64,000 nt of DNA from Anaerolineae bacterium. GTDB taxonomy: Bacteria > Chloroflexota > Anaerolineae > Aggregatilineales > Phototrophicaceae. Positions 46,049-55,048 of this stretch are shown in pieces. A program made the translations under genes and the position numbers. The stretch is from contig JADLAY010000058.1 of assembly GCA_020849765.1 (NCBI GenBank), positions 142,697 through 206,696 on the forward strand. Direction: 5' to 3'. The stretch's first letter is position 1; the number at the start of each line of letters is the position of its first letter. The notes under the pieces are model-generated. The model had not been told where the DNA came from. It ran no database searches and was given only the letters and a program-made list of their open reading frames with translations.

Positions 46049-46954
46049 ATGGCGAATCCTTTCCGCCGCCGTCCGACGGTCTTCGTGAGTTACCGGCGTA
46101 ACCCCAGCACCGCGCTCGCCCATCTGCTGCATGAGACGATGGAACGGCGCGGGCTTGACGTCTATGTCGATTCGCGCGACCTGGACGCCGGTTACTTCAC
46201 GCCCAAGCTGCTCAATGCCATTGCCAAACGCGACGCCTTCTTGTGCCTGCTCGCCGAGACGACCCTCGAATCGGAATGGGTCTGCAAAGAGATCGAGCAC
46301 GCGCACAACACGCAGCGCCTGCTGATCCCCGTCTTCCAGGAAGGCTTCGTCCGCCCTGAACCGCCGCCGAATGAATCGGTCGAGGCGCTGCTGCAAAGCA
46401 ATGGCGTGAAGATCTTCGAGCGCAGCGGCGGCACGATTGATGCCGAAGTCTCTTCCCTGGCGGATCTGATCCTGAAGAGCACGCCGTTCCGCCTGAACCT
46501 GGCCGCGCTGCTGGTCATCGTCGTGCTTGTCGGACTGCTGCTCTTCGGTGCTTATCGCTTGCTGGTCGGCGATGGCGGCGCCATCCTGCCCATCTCGACA
46601 CCCGCGGCGCTGACCGAGCTGAATTCATTCCACGCGGATTTTGGCTATCCCGCGCTGGAGCAAAACGAACTGCTCAATCAGGTCGCGCAGAACGTCCTGA
46701 GCGTGATCGAGATGCCCTCGGCCACCGGTATCCAATCCGTCACCGATCTCACCCGCTCGCTGGCCGAGAACGTCCAGGTGCCGGGCACCGTGCTCGGTCT
46801 GGCCGGGCGCCAGCAGATGCTCACCTTCGACATGCTCAAGCTCGCGCTCGACCGCGAGGGCGGCGAGGGCGATGTCCACCGTTTGTATACGCGCTACGGC
46901 TTCGCGCAGTCGGATAACGGCGTATGGGTGCTGGTCATGGAGATTCCAGAATGA
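46049..46954 (+). CDS. TIR domain-transmembrane-CAP-like ectodomain protein
   Basis: The 301-residue protein has a cytoplasmic TIR domain at residues 9-143 (TVFVSYRRNPS, VYVDSRDLDAG, LLAETTLESEWVCKEIEHA, with E81 at the NADase glutamate position), a membrane helix about 150-172, and an ectodomain whose ALTELNSFHADFGYPALEQ and LLNQVAQNVLS match the N-terminal part of CAP/SCP-type domains. The next gene, coupled by ATGA, has a related ectodomain (GLNTYR, TLNRVAQTFLS). TIR proteins often degrade NAD in defence or signal; a surface sensor linked to NAD cleavage is my inference. The ATG at 46049 is preferred to a TTG at 46043. Confidence 0.8.
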   Translation: MANPFRRRPTVFVSYRRNPSTALAHLLHETMERRGLDVYVDSRDLDAGYFTPKLLNAIAKRDAFLCLLAETTLESEWVCKEIEHAHNTQRLLIPVFQEGFVRPEPPPNESVEALLQSNGVKIFERSGGTIDAEVSSLADLILKSTPFRLNLAALLVIVVLVGLLLFGAYRLLVGDGGAILPISTPAALTELNSFHADFGYPALEQNELLNQVAQNVLSVIEMPSATGIQSVTDLTRSLAENVQVPGTVLGLAGRQQMLTFDMLKLALDREGGEGDVHRLYTRYGFAQSDNGVWVLVMEIPE

Positions 46955-47733
46955 CGCGATGGATTCCCGCCCTGCTGCTCCTGCTCAGCCTGGGCGCCTT
47001 CAGCTTGCTCGTGGCCGCGGGCGTTTCGGCGGAGGGCGAGGGCGCGGCGCAATTAACCGCCGAACAGACCACCATCCTCGACGGCCTCAACACCTACCGC
47101 ACCACCCAATCGATTTATTTCGCCGGTGGCCTGGAGCCGCTGCTGCCGAATGCCACCCTCAACCGCGTCGCGCAGACCTTTCTCAGCAGCCTGACCGAGC
47201 GTACGGTGATCGAAAACTGCAACGCGACCGTCCGCGGCGATCCGTTCCTGGCCCAGCGCAATGCGACGCTGAGCGACGTGCTCAACCGTGAACAATACGG
47301 CGGCAGCGATTTCCGCAACACGACCGATCTCGTCGCCATGGTCTGGACGGGTTACAGCCCGGATGAAGTCGTCAATCAATGGGTCTTCGATCAGCTCGAT
47401 CGGCGGGGCCAGCGCCGCGCGCAAAGCCTGCGCATCAGCCAGGGGCGCACCTCGCTGCTGCCCGTGTTTGACGAGCGCTTCAACGAAGTCGGCATCGCCT
47501 ACGAATCGCGCCCGTTCGGCTGCGATCTCGAAGGCTACTTCTACACCTTTGTCTTCGGCTTCCGCCCGCAGGATGAGATCGGGATCATCGCCGATCTCGG
47601 CGTCGATCTGCTGCGGCCGATCCAGGCGACGCAAACGGCAGCCATGGGTGCAACGCAAATCGCGCCGTTCCTCCCGACCATCGAGTCCGCGCTGACGGCG
47701 ACGGCGGCAGCGCTGCCCACGTCGGCGCCTTGA
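46951..47733 (+). CDS. Secreted CAP-like protein
   Basis: The 260-residue protein has a signal peptide (MTRWIPALLLLLSLGAFSLL) and one CAP/SCP-like domain: ILDGLNTYRTTQSIYFAGGL, LLPNATLNRVAQTFLSSL, then VAMVWTGYSPDEVVNQW and FNEVGIAYESRPFG, with YFYTFVFGFRP as the last strand. It ends in an Ala/Thr-rich tail. The start overlaps the stop of the TIR gene, so the two are made together and the proteins may interact. Catalytic histidines of classic CAP proteins are not evident, so a binding role is more likely than an enzyme. Confidence 0.75.
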   Translation: MTRWIPALLLLLSLGAFSLLVAAGVSAEGEGAAQLTAEQTTILDGLNTYRTTQSIYFAGGLEPLLPNATLNRVAQTFLSSLTERTVIENCNATVRGDPFLAQRNATLSDVLNREQYGGSDFRNTTDLVAMVWTGYSPDEVVNQWVFDQLDRRGQRRAQSLRISQGRTSLLPVFDERFNEVGIAYESRPFGCDLEGYFYTFVFGFRPQDEIGIIADLGVDLLRPIQATQTAAMGATQIAPFLPTIESALTATAAALPTSAP

Positions 47734-47831
47734 GGCTCGCCGCTGCCTGGCCCACTTGGTCAAGCGATCAAGCATGGTTACAATATCGCCGCGTACATTC
47801 ACCTATCGCCGCGAAACGGCCGGTGGGATGA

Positions 47832-47903
47832 ACGGACAGGGCACGCCCTGCCCCTACAGGACACCAGGGTTCTGTAGGGATGCCATTCTTGGCGTCCGTC
47901 CCC
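47832..47903. repeat. Tail-to-tail GTAGGG-family hairpins
   Basis: GGACAGGGCACGCCCTGCCC ends in CTACAGG, and after about a dozen bases CTGTAGGGATGCCATTCTTG, GCGTCCGTCC begins. This is the main content of the 240-base gap between the CAP-like gene and the LLM oxidoreductase gene. Confidence 0.8.
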
Positions 47904-47973
47904 ACAATCGGCGCGCATAGGTGAACAATCGCATACGACAATTTTGTCCGCGTTCGCCACAGGAAGTACGACC

Positions 47974-48981
47974 ATGCCCGATCGTGTCGCCCTTTACTTG
48001 CAGGATGCCCATCCGCTGCAGGACGCCATCAAGTACGTCCAGTACGCCGAATCGCGCGGGTTCGAGGCCGTCTGGCAGGCGGAGAGCCGCCTCGTCCGTG
48101 ACGCCATCGTGCCGATGGCCGCCTTCGCCGCCACGACCACGCGCATCAAGATCGGCTCCGGCGTCATCAACAACTGGACGCGCAATGCCGCCATCATCGC
48201 CGCCACCTTCCTCACGCTGGACGATCTGGCGCCCGACCGCATCATCTGCGGCATCGGCGCCTGGTGGGACCCGCTGGCGCGTAAGGTCGGCATCAACCGC
48301 AGCAAGCCGCTGCTGGCGATGCGTGAAGTCGTCACCGTCGTGCGCGATCTGCTGGCGCGCGAACGGGTCAGCTTCGAGGGCGAGTTCGTGCACCTGGACG
48401 ACATCGAGCTGGACGTGGTGCATGGCCGCAAAGAGCCGCGCAACGTGCCCATCTACATCGGCGCGACCGGCCCGCAGATGATGGCGCTCACCGGCGAGAT
48501 CGGCGACGGCGCGGTGCTCAACTACCTCGTCTCGCCCGCCTACAACGAAGGCGCGCTGGCTCAGCTAGAGATTGGCGCCAAGAAGGCCGGGCGCAAGCTG
48601 GATGACATCGATCGCCCGCAGCTCGTCGTCTGCTCGGTCGATAACGACCGCAAGAAGGCGCTCGACGGCGCGCGCAAGCTGGTCACGCAGTATCTCGGCC
48701 AGCAGCCGCACATCATGAAGGCCAGCGGCGTCAAGCAGGAACTGCTCGACGAGATCAACCAGGTGCTGACCTGGCCCGCGACCGAGGAGCAGATCCTCGA
48801 AGCGATGAAGCTGGTGCCGGACGACGTCGTCCAGCTCATCACCGCCAGCGGCACGGCGGAAGAGGTCAAGGCCAAGGTGCGTGAATACGTCGCCAACGGC
48901 GCCACCTGCCCGATCCTGTATCCGCTCGGCCCGGACGTGCGCCTGATGATCGACACGTTCGCGAATGGGTACAGTACCTAG
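47974..48981 (+). CDS. F420-dependent LLM class oxidoreductase
   Basis: The 335-residue luciferase-like TIM barrel resembles methylene-tetrahydromethanopterin reductase (Mer) and other F420-dependent enzymes: IKYVQYAESRGFEAVWQAES, IKIGSGVINNWTRNAAIIAA, LDDLAPDRIICGIGAWWDP, PRNVPIYIGATGPQMMAL and ADGAVLNYLVSP-like loop IGDGAVLNYLVSP. AGGAAG is 7 bases before the ATG at 47974. Given the F420 genes at 41645-43814, F420 is a likelier cofactor than FMN, but substrate is open. Confidence 0.87.
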   Translation: MPDRVALYLQDAHPLQDAIKYVQYAESRGFEAVWQAESRLVRDAIVPMAAFAATTTRIKIGSGVINNWTRNAAIIAATFLTLDDLAPDRIICGIGAWWDPLARKVGINRSKPLLAMREVVTVVRDLLARERVSFEGEFVHLDDIELDVVHGRKEPRNVPIYIGATGPQMMALTGEIGDGAVLNYLVSPAYNEGALAQLEIGAKKAGRKLDDIDRPQLVVCSVDNDRKKALDGARKLVTQYLGQQPHIMKASGVKQELLDEINQVLTWPATEEQILEAMKLVPDDVVQLITASGTAEEVKAKVREYVANGATCPILYPLGPDVRLMIDTFANGYST

Positions 48982-49160
48982 GAAGCGAATTAGCGAATTA
49001 GCCTTTGGGAACTTGAGGATGCCAGGGCGCATCGTGATGCGCCCCTACATACAATTATTCTCGAACCGACGATGAGATTCTACGTCTGGCTAAAGGCTAA
49101 CAGCTAAAAGCCAATAGCTAATTTGCTAATCCGCTAATTTGCTGCTTCGCTATCTTGCTC
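48978..49160. repeat. GCTAATTNGC arm pair enclosing a GGGCGCATC hairpin
   Basis: The left arm GCGAATTAGCGAATTAGCC follows the LLM gene; a GTAGGG-family half-element GGGCGCATCGTGATGCGCCC then CTACA lies at 49025-49049; the right arm repeats AGCTAATTTGCTAATCCGCT and CTTCGCTATCTTGCTCTC. It closely parallels 5793-6050, and both precede Gfo/Idh/MocA genes. Confidence 0.75.
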
Positions 49161-49171
49161 TCTGGAGTTTT

Positions 49172-50155
49172 ATGCACACGAAAATCCGTTGGGGCATCAT
49201 CGGCACGGGCAACATCGCCCACCAGTTCGCGAAAGGCCTGCGCAGCGTGCCGGACGCGCAGCTCGTCGCCGTCGGATCGCGCACGCAGGCCGCGGCAGAC
49301 GCTTTTGGCGCGCAGTTCCACGTCCCGCATCGCCATCCCACCTACGAAGGGCTGGCCGCCGACCCCGACGTCGACGCCGTCTACATCTCGACGCCGCACA
49401 CCTTCCACAAGGACAACACACTCCTCTGTCTGCGCGCGGGCAAGGCCGTGCTCTGCGAAAAGCCGTTCGCCATCAACGCGCACGAGGCCGCCGACATGAT
49501 CGACGAGGCGCGGGCGCGCGGCCTCTTCCTGATGGAAGCGATGTGGACGCGCTTCTTCCCGCTCATGACCCGCCTGCGCGAACTGCTGGCCGAGGGCGCC
49601 ATCGGCGAGCCGCGCCTGCTGACGGCGGACTTCGGCTTTCGCATGGCCTTCGATCCCGTTCATCGCATCTTCAACCCGGCGCTCGGCGGCGGCGCCCTGC
49701 TCGACGTTGGCATCTACCCGATCTCACTGGCGTCGATGATCTTCGGCCAGCCGGTCGAGATCGTGAGCAGCGCCATCCTGGGTGAGACGGGCGTCGACGA
49801 GCAGGGCGCCTACATCTTCCGCTATGCGGGCGGCCAGCTCGCGCAGCTCTCGTCCGCCTCGCGCACCGAGACGCCGCAGGAAGCGACCCTCAACGGGACG
49901 GACGGGCGTATCCGTATCCCCAGGCAGTGGTGGCGGCCCAAACGGATGACGATCGGCGCCGGTGGGCGGCGCGAATCGGTCGTCAGCGTGCCCTACAAAG
50001 GCAACGGGTATAATTATGAGGCGATGGCCGTCGGCGACAGCCTGCGCGCCGGGCAGTTGGAACACCCGGTCATGCCGCTGGACGAGACGCTGGCCATCAT
50101 GCGCACGCTGGACGCGCTCCGCGCCCAGTGGGCTTTGAAATACCCGATGGAGTGA
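49172..50155 (+). CDS. Gfo/Idh/MocA family oxidoreductase
   Basis: The 327-residue protein has the NAD(P)-binding start WGIIGTGNIAHQFAKGL, the lysine motif CEKPFAINAHEAADM, EAMWTRFFPLMTRL and GGGALLDVGIYPISLASMIFG. This combination resembles dihydrodiol and D-xylose dehydrogenases (NADP). The sugar or polyol is not known. TGGAG lies 7-8 bases before the ATG at 49172; the ATG at 49139 would add 11 residues from the repeat arm. It is 5 bases before the AKR gene start and probably cotranscribed. Confidence 0.88.
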   Translation: MHTKIRWGIIGTGNIAHQFAKGLRSVPDAQLVAVGSRTQAAADAFGAQFHVPHRHPTYEGLAADPDVDAVYISTPHTFHKDNTLLCLRAGKAVLCEKPFAINAHEAADMIDEARARGLFLMEAMWTRFFPLMTRLRELLAEGAIGEPRLLTADFGFRMAFDPVHRIFNPALGGGALLDVGIYPISLASMIFGQPVEIVSSAILGETGVDEQGAYIFRYAGGQLAQLSSASRTETPQEATLNGTDGRIRIPRQWWRPKRMTIGAGGRRESVVSVPYKGNGYNYEAMAVGDSLRAGQLEHPVMPLDETLAIMRTLDALRAQWALKYPME

Positions 50156-50160
50156 ACGCC

Positions 50161-51129
50161 ATGCAGTATGGTGTAGTCGACGGAGTCTCCAAGCCGATCT
50201 CGCGCGTGGTACAGGGGACGCTGGTCATCATCCAGGCGGATGAGCAACAGAGCTTCGACCTGTTCGACGCCGCCTTCGAGGCCGGGATCAACACCTTCGA
50301 CACAGCCCACGTCTACGGCTACGGCACGGTCGAGCGGGCGGTCGGCCAGTGGATAAGCGACCGCGGCCTGCGCGACAAGGTCGTCATCGTCGACAAAGGT
50401 GCCCATCACAACCTCGATCGCAAACGCGTCACCCCCTATGACATCACGTCGGATTTGCACGACTCCCTGGCGCGCTTGAAGACCGACTACATCGACCTCT
50501 ACATCCTGCACCGTGATGACCCGACGCAGCCGGTCGGCTCGATCATCGAGACGCTGAACCAGCACCAGCGCGCGGGCAAGATCGGCGCTTTTGGCGGCTC
50601 CAACTGGAGTCACGGGCGCATCCTGGAGGCGAACACCTACGCCGCGCAGCACGATCTGACGCCGTTTGCCGTCAGCAGCCCGGCTTTCAGCCTGGCCGAG
50701 ATGATCCACGAGCCGTGGCCGGGCTGCATCGGCATCGCCGGAGATGCCGGGGCGGCGGCGCGCGACTGGTACGCCGAGCAGTCACTCGCGATCTTCGCCT
50801 GGTCGAGCCTGGCGGGCGGCTTCATGACCGGGCGCTTCACGCCGGATAACCTGGACAGCTTCACCGACGTGGAAGATCGGCGCATCATTCATGCCTATGC
50901 TTCGGAGGCGAACTTCCGCCGTCTGGCCCGCGCTCAGGAACTCGCCGCGGATAAGGACGTCACCCTGGCGCAGATCGCCGTCGCCTACGTGCTCAATCAA
51001 CCGCTCGATATCTACGCCCTGATCGCCCCGGTCAACCGCGCGCAGGTGGCGCACAACATCGCCGCCGCCGAACTGCGCCTGACGCCGGACGAGCTGGCCT
51101 GGCTCGATTTGCGAGCCGATACGCGTTAA
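50161..51129 (+). CDS. Aldo/keto reductase
   Basis: The 322-residue TIM barrel has the AKR start MQYGVVDGVSKPISRVVQGT, the catalytic tetrad in NTFDTAHVYGYG (Asp and Tyr), VVIVDKGAHH (Lys) and LYILHRDDP (His), GGSNWSHGRI and the NADPH loop FAWSSLAGGF. Substrates of family members are sugars, aldehydes and ketones. It follows the oxidoreductase gene by 5 bases and precedes the GT-C gene by 2 bases, so all three may be one transcript. The ATG at 50161 fits AKR family starts. Confidence 0.9.
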   Translation: MQYGVVDGVSKPISRVVQGTLVIIQADEQQSFDLFDAAFEAGINTFDTAHVYGYGTVERAVGQWISDRGLRDKVVIVDKGAHHNLDRKRVTPYDITSDLHDSLARLKTDYIDLYILHRDDPTQPVGSIIETLNQHQRAGKIGAFGGSNWSHGRILEANTYAAQHDLTPFAVSSPAFSLAEMIHEPWPGCIGIAGDAGAAARDWYAEQSLAIFAWSSLAGGFMTGRFTPDNLDSFTDVEDRRIIHAYASEANFRRLARAQELAADKDVTLAQIAVAYVLNQPLDIYALIAPVNRAQVAHNIAAAELRLTPDELAWLDLRADTR

Positions 51130-51131
51130 TC

Positions 51132-53831
51132 GTGAAGCCTGCCTCGGTCAATCGTCTCGTCTGGCTGGCCGCCTGCCTGATCGCCGCCGTCACCTTCGTC
51201 GTCTACCTGGCGACCGGGACGAGCGTCGGCGGCGTGGGCGCGCCCGTCATGCCGCTCGACGACGTCTACATCCACTTCCAGTACGCCCGCCAACTGGCGA
51301 ACGGCCAGCCCTACGTCTACAACCCCGGCCTGCCGCCAACCAGCGGCGCCACCAGCCTGATCTATCCGTTCGCGCTCGCGCCCGGCTACCTGATCGGCTT
51401 CCAGGGGCTGAACCTGGGCATCTGGGCCATGTTGATCGGCGCGCTCGCCTTCGCCGCGTCGATCCTGCTCGTCTATCACATCGGGCGTGTCTATGCGGGT
51501 GATATGCTGGCTGCGCTGGCGGCGCTCACCTTTGGCCTGAGCGGTGCCTTTGCCTGGCACGCCATGAGCGGCATGGAGACCATGCTCGCCGTCTGCTTCT
51601 CGCTGGCGCTGCTCTACGGCTTGACGACCCGCCGCCTCGGCTGGCTGATCGGCGGCGGTGCGCTGCTCGCGATCACGCGCCCCGAAGGCGCCATCGGCGC
51701 TGTGCTCGCGAGTTTGGTCATTTTGATGCGCTTTCAGGGCGCTATGGATGAACGTGTCCTCTCCCCTCAATCCCCCCATCGCGATGGGGAGGGGATGAAC
51801 CAGCGGTTCAGGGGAGGGGATGACGAACCGATGCTTTCCTGGCCCAGACTAGCACTCGCGCTGATCCCGCTGCTCGCCATCGGTTTGCAGCCGCTGCTCA
51901 ACCTGCTGATCACCGGCAGCGCCACGGCGTCGGGCAGCCAGGCCAAGTCGCTCTTCTCCGCCGCACTGCCCATGAGCGATATTCTCGCGCGCATCGTCGA
52001 CAACTTCGTCGGCATGTTCCGCGCCTGGCTGCTGCCCCAGGGCGAGCCGGTCTATCTCAATCTGATCGTCAGCGGGCTGGCGCTGGTAGGAGTACTGAGT
52101 ACTGGGTACTGGGTACTCAGACATACGGACGCCGCGCGGTTCTCATCGCTTGTTCGACGTCTGATCGCCCGGCTGCTCGCCATCCTCCTCAGCCCGCCGG
52201 TGCTGATCGTCATCTGGCTGATCGGCGGCGCGCTGCTGATCAGCACGCTCGACACGGCCTTCTGGCACTTCCGGCGCTATCAGATGCCGTTCATGGCGCT
52301 GCTCTTCCCGCTGGCGACCTGGGGCGCGGGCTGGATTGCCGGGCAGTTCAGCGGCGAAGGCGGACGCTCGGTTGGGCGTCCCTACACGGTGCGCAATGGG
52401 ATTGCGTTGGCGCTGTTGATCGTCGGCGCTGGGCTGGCGGCGTCCACCTGGCTGCCGTGGCTGGACTATGATGCGCTCAACGTCGGTTACGTGCGCGCGC
52501 AGCCGTTGGCGATGGCCCAGTGGCTGGCGGCCAACACGCCGGAAGATGCTGTGATCGCCGTCCATGACGTCGGCATGATGCGCTACGTCGGCGGGCGCAC
52601 GACGTTCGACATCGTCGGCCTGACGACGCCCGGCGCGGCAGCCTACTGGCGCCAAGGCCCCGGCGCGGTCGGCGAGTTCCTGGCCCGCGAGCGCCCGGAT
52701 TACATCGCCAACTACGGCGAAGGGCACGGCCTCGGCCTTGGCTTCCTGGCGCAGACCGATCTGTATGCCGAGCCGTTGGCCGAGTTCACCGTCGATCTCG
52801 ATCCGCGTTTCAACGTCGCGCTGGCGGCGGCCAAGCAGGGCATCTACCGCCCGGATTGGACGGGCGCCGAGGCCGCGACGACGGAGCATCAGGCCAGCCT
52901 GACGCCTTATCTCGACGGGCTGACGCTGATCGATACGCTCAACGTCGCCGACATCGCTGACGAAGACGCGCACGACTACGCCTGGCGTAACGACCGCCCG
53001 GTGCAGGGCTTCCCGACCGAGTTCGAGCAGTTCGCCGCGCTGGATTGCACCGCAGATACCCCGCAGGTCTGCACGCCGATGGATGGCGGGCGGCGCATCA
53101 ACGGCGAAGAGTCGTTCACGCTGGCAACGCGGCCAAGCGAAGATCTGCTGCTGGTCACGCGCGTGCATCCGGCGCACACGGGCGCCTTCGACGTCTACGC
53201 CAACGACCAACGGATCGCGACGCGCGTCATCCCGTTCTTGCCCGGCTCGTGGCTGGAGATCGCGACCCTGATCCCGGCGGATGTCATCACGAGCGAGCGG
53301 ACGCGCATCCGCATCGTGCCCCATCTCGCCGATGGCGATTACGTGCCCTATCGCCATTGGGCCTGGCAGGGAACTTATGATCCCACGGTCGTGAGTGAGG
53401 ACGCTGCGCAGGTCGTCTATCAGGCTGGTGCGTTCGAGCTTCAGGCGGTCGATCTGACCGTCGCCGGCAACGCTCTGAGCGCTCGCATGGATTGGGCGAC
53501 CGGTGGCACGGCGAGCGGCGACTGGATCGCCTTCATCCATCTCTACCCCGTCGGGGATGAGACGCGCGTCGTCGCCCAGACGGATCGCCGCCCTGGGGAT
53601 GGCACGCTGCCGCCGGGTGATTGGCTGCCGGGTGGCCTGAGCGACACGTTCGCCGTCGATCTGACCGGCGTTCCGGCAGGCCGTTACGAGGTGGCGACCG
53701 GCTTCTACGACCCCGTCACCTTCGAGCGGCTGATGCCCACGCTGACCGACGCGGCGCCATCCGCCTATCGCATCACGGATGACGGACGCCTATTCGTTGG
53801 TACAATTGAGGTCGAGGACACGTCTTCGTAG
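51132..53831 (+). CDS. Large GT-C-type membrane protein
   Basis: The 899-residue protein has an N-terminal membrane domain of roughly 440 residues (VMPLDDVYIHFQYARQLANG, with DD at the GT-C catalytic site; TFGLSGAFAWHAMSGMETML) and a C-terminal extracellular beta-rich domain (TGAFDVYANDQRIATRVIPF, IAFIHLYPVGDETRVVAQTD). Two DNA repeats lie in frame inside it: a CCCTCTCCC-type block giving residues 209-231 and a TACTCAGT-type block at residues 320-330, both in loops between helices. The stop codon TAG is also part of a GTAGGG element. Sugar and acceptor are unknown. It starts with GTG. Confidence 0.85.
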   Translation: MKPASVNRLVWLAACLIAAVTFVVYLATGTSVGGVGAPVMPLDDVYIHFQYARQLANGQPYVYNPGLPPTSGATSLIYPFALAPGYLIGFQGLNLGIWAMLIGALAFAASILLVYHIGRVYAGDMLAALAALTFGLSGAFAWHAMSGMETMLAVCFSLALLYGLTTRRLGWLIGGGALLAITRPEGAIGAVLASLVILMRFQGAMDERVLSPQSPHRDGEGMNQRFRGGDDEPMLSWPRLALALIPLLAIGLQPLLNLLITGSATASGSQAKSLFSAALPMSDILARIVDNFVGMFRAWLLPQGEPVYLNLIVSGLALVGVLSTGYWVLRHTDAARFSSLVRRLIARLLAILLSPPVLIVIWLIGGALLISTLDTAFWHFRRYQMPFMALLFPLATWGAGWIAGQFSGEGGRSVGRPYTVRNGIALALLIVGAGLAASTWLPWLDYDALNVGYVRAQPLAMAQWLAANTPEDAVIAVHDVGMMRYVGGRTTFDIVGLTTPGAAAYWRQGPGAVGEFLARERPDYIANYGEGHGLGLGFLAQTDLYAEPLAEFTVDLDPRFNVALAAAKQGIYRPDWTGAEAATTEHQASLTPYLDGLTLIDTLNVADIADEDAHDYAWRNDRPVQGFPTEFEQFAALDCTADTPQVCTPMDGGRRINGEESFTLATRPSEDLLLVTRVHPAHTGAFDVYANDQRIATRVIPFLPGSWLEIATLIPADVITSERTRIRIVPHLADGDYVPYRHWAWQGTYDPTVVSEDAAQVVYQAGAFELQAVDLTVAGNALSARMDWATGGTASGDWIAFIHLYPVGDETRVVAQTDRRPGDGTLPPGDWLPGGLSDTFAVDLTGVPAGRYEVATGFYDPVTFERLMPTLTDAAPSAYRITDDGRLFVGTIEVEDTSS
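51757..51823. repeat. CCCTCTCCC-type inverted repeat inside a coding sequence
   Basis: CCTCTCCCCTCAATCCCCCC and GATGGGGAGGGGATGA with a second GGGGAGGGG form an inverted repeat related to 2473-2567. It is read in frame as SPQSPHRDGEGMNQRFRGGD between membrane helices of the GT-C protein. Confidence 0.8.
52091..52120. repeat. TACTCAGT-type repeat inside a coding sequence
   Basis: AGTACTGAGTACTGGGTACT and GGGTACTCAG belong to the family seen at 251-300 and 4532-4600. It encodes VLSTGYWVLRH in the GT-C protein. Confidence 0.75.
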
Positions 53832-53884
53832 GGACGCGATTCATCGCGTCCAAGATCCGGGCGGCAAGAATGCCGCCCCTACAA
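53826..53884. repeat. GTAGGG-family double hairpin ending the GT-C gene
   Basis: CGTAGGGACGCGAT pairs with ATCGCGTCC, and GGGCGGCA with TGCCGCCC, ending in CTACAA. Its first TAG is the stop codon of the GT-C gene, and it lies in the gap to xdhC. Confidence 0.85.
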
Positions 53885-53931
53885 CGTTCGTTTTCCCACG
53901 CCTTCAACGATGTTTTGACAGAGAACCGACC

Positions 53932-54753
53932 ATGGACGACACACGCGCAGTATTCGAAGCTTTGATCGCAGCCCAGAATGACGGCGAACCGGTCGCGCTG
54001 GCGACCATCATCGCCGCGCAGGGCAGTGTGCCTCGCCACGAGGGCAGCAAATTGCTCGTGCGCGCGGATGGCACCTTCGTCGGCACGGTCGGCGGCGGCC
54101 AGATGGAGGCGCTCGTCATCAAAGAGGCGCTCGATGCGCTCGCGCAGGGGAACGCGCGCACGGTCAGCTATTCGCTCAACGACATCGCGGCGGGCGATCC
54201 GGGTGTGTGCGGCGGCACGGTGCAGATCTTCATCGAGCCGATCGGCGTCTCACCGACGCTGCTCGTGATCGGCGGCGGTCACGTCGGCAAGGCGCTGGCC
54301 GAACTCGGCAAGTGGATGGGCTTCCGCGTGCTGCTCAGTGACGATCGGCCTGAATTCTGCAATGAAGATTACGCGCCCGGCCTCGATGGCTACTACATCT
54401 GCAAGGCGAGCGAACTGCCTGCGCAGATCAAGATCACGGCGCAAACGCACATCGCTGCCGTCACGCGCGGCCTGCCCATTGATATCGACCTCATCCCGAT
54501 CCTGCTGGCGACCGACGCGCCCTACATCGGCCTGATCGGCAGCCGCCGCCGCTGGGCGCTGACCGTCAACGCGCTCAAGGAACGCGGCCTGAGCGAGGCG
54601 GAGATCGCACGCGTCCGCGCACCGATCGGTCTGGAACTCAACGCCGAGACGCCCAAAGAGATCGCCATCAGCATCATGGCCGAGATCACCATGCTGCGCC
54701 GCGGCGGTGACGGCAAACCGATGAAGAGCGCCACCGATTCTCAGCAGAACTGA
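53932..54753 (+). CDS. XdhC/CoxI family protein
   Basis: This 273-residue protein has the XdhC N-terminal domain (DGEPVALATIIAAQGSVPRH, GGGQMEALVIKEALDAL) and the C-terminal Rossmann domain (LVIGGGHVGKALAELGKWMG, APYIGLIGSRRRWALTVNAL). XdhC binds molybdenum cofactor and helps sulphurate and insert it into xanthine dehydrogenase or CO dehydrogenase family enzymes. No such enzyme genes are adjacent. I use the ATG at 53932, since the frame upstream runs through the GT-C gene end and a repeat. Confidence 0.92.
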   Translation: MDDTRAVFEALIAAQNDGEPVALATIIAAQGSVPRHEGSKLLVRADGTFVGTVGGGQMEALVIKEALDALAQGNARTVSYSLNDIAAGDPGVCGGTVQIFIEPIGVSPTLLVIGGGHVGKALAELGKWMGFRVLLSDDRPEFCNEDYAPGLDGYYICKASELPAQIKITAQTHIAAVTRGLPIDIDLIPILLATDAPYIGLIGSRRRWALTVNALKERGLSEAEIARVRAPIGLELNAETPKEIAISIMAEITMLRRGGDGKPMKSATDSQQN

Positions 54754-54813
54754 CCAACCATGACAAGCCACGCCAGAACTTATCCCAAAACCCCATCGAG
54801 AGCGGTGTGAGTT

Positions 54814-54876
54814 CGCCGCCGACGGCTGAAGCCGGTCGGCTAACCGAAATCAAGCGCACTAAAGGCGCTGAAAAAC
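54814..54876 (-). repeat. CTTTAGTGCGCTTGATT-type repeat, inverted copy
   Basis: CGCCGACGGCTGAAGCCGGT, CGGCTAACC, ATCAAGCGCACTAAAGGCGC and TGAAAA are the reverse of the blocks at 381-441 and 57595-57660. Confidence 0.8.
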
Positions 54877-54974
54877 AGCCATCAAAGCGCAGACCAGCTC
54901 AAGCTTGTTTGTAGTTGTCCATAAGGTTTATGGATACACGGTTAAAATCGAGGCGATCTATACTGCACGCTACC

Positions 54975-55036
54975 GTTTTTAGCCGCTTTAGCAGGCTTGA
55001 TTTCATCTAGCCGACGGGTTGACCCATCGGCGGGCG
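54975..55036 (+). repeat. CTTTAGTGCGCTTGATT-type repeat, diverged copy
   Basis: TTTTTAGCCGCTTTAGCAGG, CTTGATTTCATCTAGCCGAC and GGGTTGACCCATCGGCGGGC are a diverged form in direct orientation, closest to the partial block at 591-635. Together with 54814-54876 it fills most of the gap between xdhC and the ClbS/DfsB gene. Confidence 0.7.
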
Positions 55037-55048
55037 TAAACCAGACAT

